From contig CALXRY010000174.1 in NCBI GenBank assembly GCA_944390955.1, forward strand, positions 1-53,753: a stretch of 53,753 bases of DNA. Reading direction: 5' to 3'. The translations under genes and the position numbers were made by a program. The notes under the pieces were generated by a model, which worked only from the letters and a program-made list of their open reading frames with translations, was not told the DNA's origin and did no database searches. Position 1 is the stretch's first letter. Every line of letters starts with the position of its first letter. This document shows, piece by piece, positions 50,313 to 53,753 of the stretch. Source of the stretch: an uncultured Clostridia bacterium. Lineage in GTDB: Bacteria > Bacillota > Clostridia > UBA1381.

Positions 50313-52580
50313 TTAATTTTCAGTGATCTTCAGCGCTATCACGCTCATATCGTCCTGTATCTCGCCGTTGTTGCGCTCAAGCGCACGCGCCGTTATCTCC
50401 TCGGCCATTGCCTGCATCGAAAGCACAGGCGCCTTTATCTGCTTTTTGAGCCATTCGGTTTTTATTTCCCCCGCCTCGGTTATGCCGTCTGACGCCATGA
50501 CGAGCACATCGCCGTCCTCTATACGCTTAAGCTGCGGCAGTACCTCTGTAAACGGCGCCGCGCCTATCGGAAACGCCGCCGAAAATACAGTTTCTGTTCC
50601 GCCGCGGCGGTATATAATCGACTGAGCCGCACCTATCTTGTAAAATTCCGCAGAGCCGTTCATAAGGTCTATGCAGAGCAGGTCTAGCGTTGTAAAATAA
50701 TCGTCCTCGGCCTTCATGCACATTGATGAATTCACCATTCCTACGGCCGTGCGGATGCCGAAGCCCGCTTCAAGGAATTCCTGCAGCAGCGAAGCCGTCA
50801 GCCCGCTTTCGGCTGCCGCTCTTTCGCCCGTTCCCATGCCGTCGCAGATGATGCAGTACAGCTTGTACTTGTCCGTTCCGAAAACCCTCACCGCATCGCC
50901 GCAGCTGTCCTCCTTTGAGAGCTGCTTGACTCCGGCGTCCACGCTGAACCGCGGTCTTGACACAAAATACATCCCGCCGTTTTCATCGCGGTCAAAGCCC
51001 ATGTTTATTCCGATTATCTCGGACAGTATACCCTCGGTTTCGCCTATCCTGTTATTATCACTCAGACGCACATACGCCTCCGCGCGCGCTCCCTCGGAGA
51101 TGCTTATCTCGTAAACGGTGAGCCCTATCGCCTCAAATGCATTGGCGGCCTCCTCCTCAAGCTCCGAGCAGAATTCAAAATCGTCCTCAAGCTCCTTTGC
51201 TATTCCCTCAAGCAGCTCCGCCGTTTCGCGATACTGCGAGGCAGTAACGTCGCGTCCTGAAAGCTTTTCGCCCTCGTGCGACAGCCTGAGCTTGAAGAGC
51301 TCGTAGACATGTCCGAATTCAAGCAGAAGCAGCTCGGGACGAAGGCACCGTTCTCTCAGGGCAAGGGGCATGGAATTCAATCCGACAACGCCTTTGCTTT
51401 CAAGAACCGTAAGAAGCTCCGTCATGCCCCTTATCGTCCTGTCGGTCTCCTTGTCCCAACACTTTGAGCGCCTCGGGCAATCGCAGCAGATGCGTCCGGC
51501 CGTTTCCGAAAAAATATCCTCGGGCCGCGGCGAAGCAGTCCTTGCGCGTCCGTTCGATGCGGAAATGAATGCCCCCTCGAGGCTCCTGAACGCTCCGGCG
51601 CAGCCCCTTAACCGATCGGCAAGATACGCTTTGAGCCGTTCTCCGTCCTTTGCTTCCTCGATATGCCTTTCTGCTCCGAAAAATGATGCAAAGCGTTTTT
51701 GCACAAAACCCGGCGTCGCCGCAAAAAGCCCTGCGCCTATAAGCACGTCCCATACACCGTAGGGCAGCGATTCCGCCGTTCCAGCATAAAGCAGCACTGC
51801 GCATGCGCCGCCGATAAAGCCGACAGCCGTCCCTATCCGTCCGAAGCTTTTCAAAAATCCCCCGAACACGGCGCTCAGACCGAATGCGCCCATCATCATT
51901 ACTGCGCCGCTGCCGCCGGTTATAAAGCCTATAACAAGCCCTGAAAGGGCTGCACCAGAAAGAGTGGCATTATTGGCTACGATAAGGACCGTATAAACTG
52001 CGAGGATATTGGCAACGCTTATACCGAAGGGCAGTTCCGTCCGCCCGAGACCGAGAATAAAAACTCCGGCGGCCGCAGCAAGGCTCAGAAGCTCCTCCTG
52101 CGTTATCGCATAGGGATTTTTATACCTGAGAGAGACGTCTCTTGCACCGGAAAATACGGCATACATTACGCCGCAGATGACGCTCTCGATAAACAGCAGA
52201 AAAACGTCGTACGCTCCCGCAAAGCTGTAGAACATCGACGCCATCCCGCTTATAAACATTGCAGCGCCGCAGGCCGCCGCTTCAACAGCCTTTGACCGCC
52301 TGCTGTAGAGGTTTATGAACAGCCAAAATATGAGCGCCGCCATCATGTATTTTACTGCGCCGCTGACCGTGCCCGCTGAAAGCAGCCCGAGATACATCAC
52401 TGTTATCCCGAGATATGCCGTGCTCTTGTCAAAGCACGCCGCAAAAAATGCTGCTCCGAACGGAAACGCCCCCATTACCGCGGCGCGGCTTGCAAGAAAA
52501 AGCAGCGCCGACGGAAGTATATCTGATTTTGACGGTGCACGCAAAAAAGCCGTATTTTTGCTGAGCATTGGTTTTGCCAT
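50313..52580 (-). CDS. spoIIE: Stage II sporulation protein E, membrane phosphatase
   Basis: 755-residue PP2C-type serine phosphatase that dephosphorylates SpoIIAA and so frees sigma-F in the forespore; it also acts at the polar septum. About ten membrane helices fill residues 15-300, a linking region (300-540) with a Cys-rich segment (ICCDCPRRSKCWD) follows, and the PP2C domain (545-755) has DGMGTGERAAAES and VMASDGI motifs with metal-binding Asp residues. GAAAAGGAGAAAA-type ribosome binding site. A 0A box at 52647-52653 lies just above a -10-like TAGAAT on its strand. Confidence 0.95.
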   Translation of the reverse strand: MAKPMLSKNTAFLRAPSKSDILPSALLFLASRAAVMGAFPFGAAFFAACFDKSTAYLGITVMYLGLLSAGTVSGAVKYMMAALIFWLFINLYSRRSKAVEAAACGAAMFISGMASMFYSFAGAYDVFLLFIESVICGVMYAVFSGARDVSLRYKNPYAITQEELLSLAAAAGVFILGLGRTELPFGISVANILAVYTVLIVANNATLSGAALSGLVIGFITGGSGAVMMMGAFGLSAVFGGFLKSFGRIGTAVGFIGGACAVLLYAGTAESLPYGVWDVLIGAGLFAATPGFVQKRFASFFGAERHIEEAKDGERLKAYLADRLRGCAGAFRSLEGAFISASNGRARTASPRPEDIFSETAGRICCDCPRRSKCWDKETDRTIRGMTELLTVLESKGVVGLNSMPLALRERCLRPELLLLEFGHVYELFKLRLSHEGEKLSGRDVTASQYRETAELLEGIAKELEDDFEFCSELEEEAANAFEAIGLTVYEISISEGARAEAYVRLSDNNRIGETEGILSEIIGINMGFDRDENGGMYFVSRPRFSVDAGVKQLSKEDSCGDAVRVFGTDKYKLYCIICDGMGTGERAAAESGLTASLLQEFLEAGFGIRTAVGMVNSSMCMKAEDDYFTTLDLLCIDLMNGSAEFYKIGAAQSIIYRRGGTETVFSAAFPIGAAPFTEVLPQLKRIEDGDVLVMASDGITEAGEIKTEWLKKQIKAPVLSMQAMAEEITARALERNNGEIQDDMSVIALKITEN

Positions 52581-52619
52581 TTTGTTTTTCTCCTTTGGAT
52601 TTACATATATTTCCTGTAT

Positions 52620-52653
52620 ATTCTATCACTTATCGGGAGAAAAAGCTGTCGAA
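52620..52653 (-). promoter_or_regulatory. Spo0A-type promoter of spoIIE
   Basis: Plus strand TGTCGAA (52647-52653) is a perfect 0A box. On the minus strand TAGAAT (52620-52625) serves as -10, about 21 bases closer to the gene. The -35 position has no good hexamer and the 0A box sits over it, as in Spo0A-activated sigma-A promoters such as Bacillus spoIIE. Confidence 0.65.
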
Positions 52654-52678
52654 ACGTGTACGGAAACTAAAAAAGTTT

Positions 52679-52707
52679 TTGACAAAATACGACATATATG
52701 ATATGAT
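52679..52707 (+). promoter_or_regulatory. Promoter of the phosphodiesterase gene
   Basis: TTGACA (52679-52684), 17-bp spacer, TATGAT (52702-52707). Confidence 0.75.
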
Positions 52708-52747
52708 GAAAAAAAGCAGGAGCCGCCGCAGGCGGAGGAGGAATATT

Positions 52748-53221
52748 ATGAAGCGCATTTTTATTTTTTCGGATACGCACGGATCCGTAAACGGCTGCGA
52801 GGCTGTACTTAGGGGCTCGGAGGAGAAAGCGGACGGCATCATCCATGCGGGCGACTATACGCGTGATGCGGACAGCATTAGAGCGGCATTCCCGGGACTG
52901 CCGGTCTATGCCGTAAAGGGCAACGGCGATCTGTTCTCGAGAGAGCCACAGGACCTGACGGTAGTAATAGATGGCGTGAAGATATTCATCACGCACGGAC
53001 ACATGTATAATGTAAAGCTTGAGTACGATTACAGCACGCTCAGAGAAAAGGGAAAGGAGCTCGGGGCGGATCTGATAGTTTTCGGACACACGCACAAGCC
53101 GTATCTTGACTGGGACGGAGATATGACTGTCGTAAATCCCGGCAGTGCAGGCTACGGCGGGACGTACGCCGTGGCGAAGATAGAAAACGGAAATGTGAGA
53201 GTGGATATGTATGATATATAG
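52748..53221 (+). CDS. YfcE/MJ0936-type metallophosphodiesterase
   Basis: 157-residue calcineurin-like phosphoesterase with two metal ions. All motifs are present: SDTHGS, HAGDYTRD, KGNGD, THGHMYNV and FGHTHKP. Family members cleave phosphodiester model substrates; the true substrate is unclear. The first in-frame start with a good ribosome binding site (GGAGGAGG) is the ATG at 52748; upstream reading would run through the promoter. Divergent from spoIIE. Confidence 0.93.
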   Translation: MKRIFIFSDTHGSVNGCEAVLRGSEEKADGIIHAGDYTRDADSIRAAFPGLPVYAVKGNGDLFSREPQDLTVVIDGVKIFITHGHMYNVKLEYDYSTLREKGKELGADLIVFGHTHKPYLDWDGDMTVVNPGSAGYGGTYAVAKIENGNVRVDMYDI

Positions 53222-53293
53222 CATTACCGGGGGCGTAAGTCCCGATGCCGATAGAAGACATCGGCAGAAAAATAAAAAATCCGAAAAAAATCC

Positions 53294-53322
53294 TTGACAA
53301 TATGTCTTTTGAGGTGTATAAT
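53294..53322 (+). promoter_or_regulatory. Promoter of the rpsF-ssb operon
   Basis: TTGACA (53294-53299), 17-bp spacer, TATAAT (53317-53322): consensus. Confidence 0.88.
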
Positions 53323-53342
53323 ATTACAGTCTGCAAAAATGC

Positions 53343-53383
53343 GGACATCCTTGCCCGAAGGGTTTCTTTCGGGACTAATGTCC
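53343..53383 (+). promoter_or_regulatory. S6:S18-type ribosomal protein leader hairpin
   Basis: GGACAT (53343) pairs with ATGTCC (53378-53383), and inside it CCCGAA pairs with TTCGGG, leaving asymmetric internal loops, directly before AAGGAGG of rpsF. This is the layout of the leader RNA through which the S6:S18 pair represses its own operon. Confidence 0.6.
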
Positions 53384-53399
53384 ATAAGGAGGTGCAAAA

Positions 53400-53702
53400 A
53401 TGGCTGAGAAAATTCTAAACAGCTATGAAACGATTTTTATCATTGATGCAACGCTTACAGAGGAGCAGGTAACCGCACTTAAGGATAAGTTTACAGGTCT
53501 TATCGAAAAGAACGGTACGCTCGAGTCTGTAGACGAGTGGGGCAAGAGACGTCTTGCTTACGAGATCAACGACAGAACAGAGGGTTTCTACTATCTCGTA
53601 AACTTCAAGGCTGACAGCGAGTTCCCTAAGGAGCTTGACAGACAGTACAAGATCACTGACGGTGTCCTCAGAACCATCATAATCAGAAAAGACGAAGAAT
53701 AG
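53400..53702 (+). CDS. rpsF: 30S ribosomal protein S6
   Basis: 100-residue ribosomal protein that binds S18 and 16S rRNA in the platform of the small subunit. Signature: NSYETIFIIDATLTEEQVTAL, DEWGKRRLAYEINDRTEGFYYLVNF. Full length. AAGGAGG 8 bases before ATG. First gene of the usual rpsF-ssb-rpsR order; the leader hairpin upstream suggests autoregulation. Confidence 0.97.
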   Translation: MAEKILNSYETIFIIDATLTEEQVTALKDKFTGLIEKNGTLESVDEWGKRRLAYEINDRTEGFYYLVNFKADSEFPKELDRQYKITDGVLRTIIIRKDEE

Positions 53703-53719
53703 TCTTTTGAGGTAGAATC

Positions 53720-53753
53720 ATGAACAAGGTTATTTTGATGGGACGCCTTACGC
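53720..53753 (+). CDS. ssb: Single-stranded DNA-binding protein, 5' end only
   Basis: ATG with GAGGT upstream opens MNKVILMGRLT, the normal start of SSB, 17 bases after rpsF. The window ends 11 codons in. Confidence 0.85.
   Translation, partial: MNKVILMGRLT

Noticed and set aside
53246..53266. TGCCGAT/ATCGGCA hairpin as terminator of the phosphodiesterase gene
   Set aside because: The stem is only 7 bp and is followed by A rather than T, so it is not supported as a rightward terminator.
1..53753. CRISPR array, tRNA genes, IS elements
   Set aside because: No regular direct-repeat and spacer pattern, no cloverleaf with anticodon context and no transposase motif were found on either strand.

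Overview
The window looks like a chromosomal piece of a spore-forming, Gram-positive gut Clostridia (Oscillospirales/Monoglobales-like). The evidence is spo0A, spoIIE and spoVG, sigma-A promoters with 17-bp spacers, AGGAGG ribosome binding sites, CUT1-type LplB/YtcP permeases, BspA-like leucine-rich repeats, copper-amine-oxidase-N domains and long Thr/Pro linkers in secreted proteins. No exact genus can be read from the sequence. No tRNA, CRISPR array, IS transposase or integrase was seen.

Region 1 (1-19.5 kb) is a polysaccharide-utilisation neighbourhood. It holds two ABC sugar permeases (the second cut off at 95 codons beside a 16-T run), a secreted beta-sandwich protein, a 53-residue peptide gene, two very large secreted polysaccharide deacetylases (one with two NodB domains), a cytoplasmic GH3 glycosidase with reversed domain order, and a TetR-flavodoxin-aldo/keto reductase operon. 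The permease operon and the larger deacetylase share an identical bipartite motif (TGCTTGC-N7-TGACGTTT) at the same distance from the -35 box, which suggests one unknown activator controls both.

Region 2 (19.5-30.7 kb) has a short frameshifted ORF, two secreted surface proteins, a candidate self-contained small RNA at about 23.87 kb, RidA, a zinc-ribbon/Yip1-type membrane protein, a GT-C-like membrane protein and a SWIM-SNF2 helicase.

Region 3 (30.7-44.7 kb) is a compact 14-kb siphovirus-type module. It runs from an S24 self-cleaving repressor with divergent overlapping promoters, through a zinc ribbon, a small terminase-like ORF, large terminase, portal, scaffold, capsid, connectors, tail tube, frameshifted tail chaperone, tape measure, Dit, Tal and fibre, to holin and a CHAP endolysin. 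It has no integrase, replication or DNA-metabolism genes, so it may be a domesticated or defective particle-forming element (PBSX- or GTA-like). Two features stand out: a dispersed motif, GGGGACACTRAA, occurs eight times in about 6.5 kb, both as the ribosome binding site of three genes and in frame inside others; and its first two late genes have good Shine-Dalgarno sequences at normal distance from ATA codons instead of ATG.

Region 4 (44.7-53.75 kb) is core chromosome: RNase P RNA with promoter and terminator, an HPr paralogue lacking Ser46, murC, spoVG, a GNAT acetyltransferase, spo0A, a small Xre regulator, spoIIE (with a perfect 0A box upstream), a YfcE/MJ0936-type phosphodiesterase, and the start of the rpsF-ssb operon with an S6:S18-type leader hairpin.
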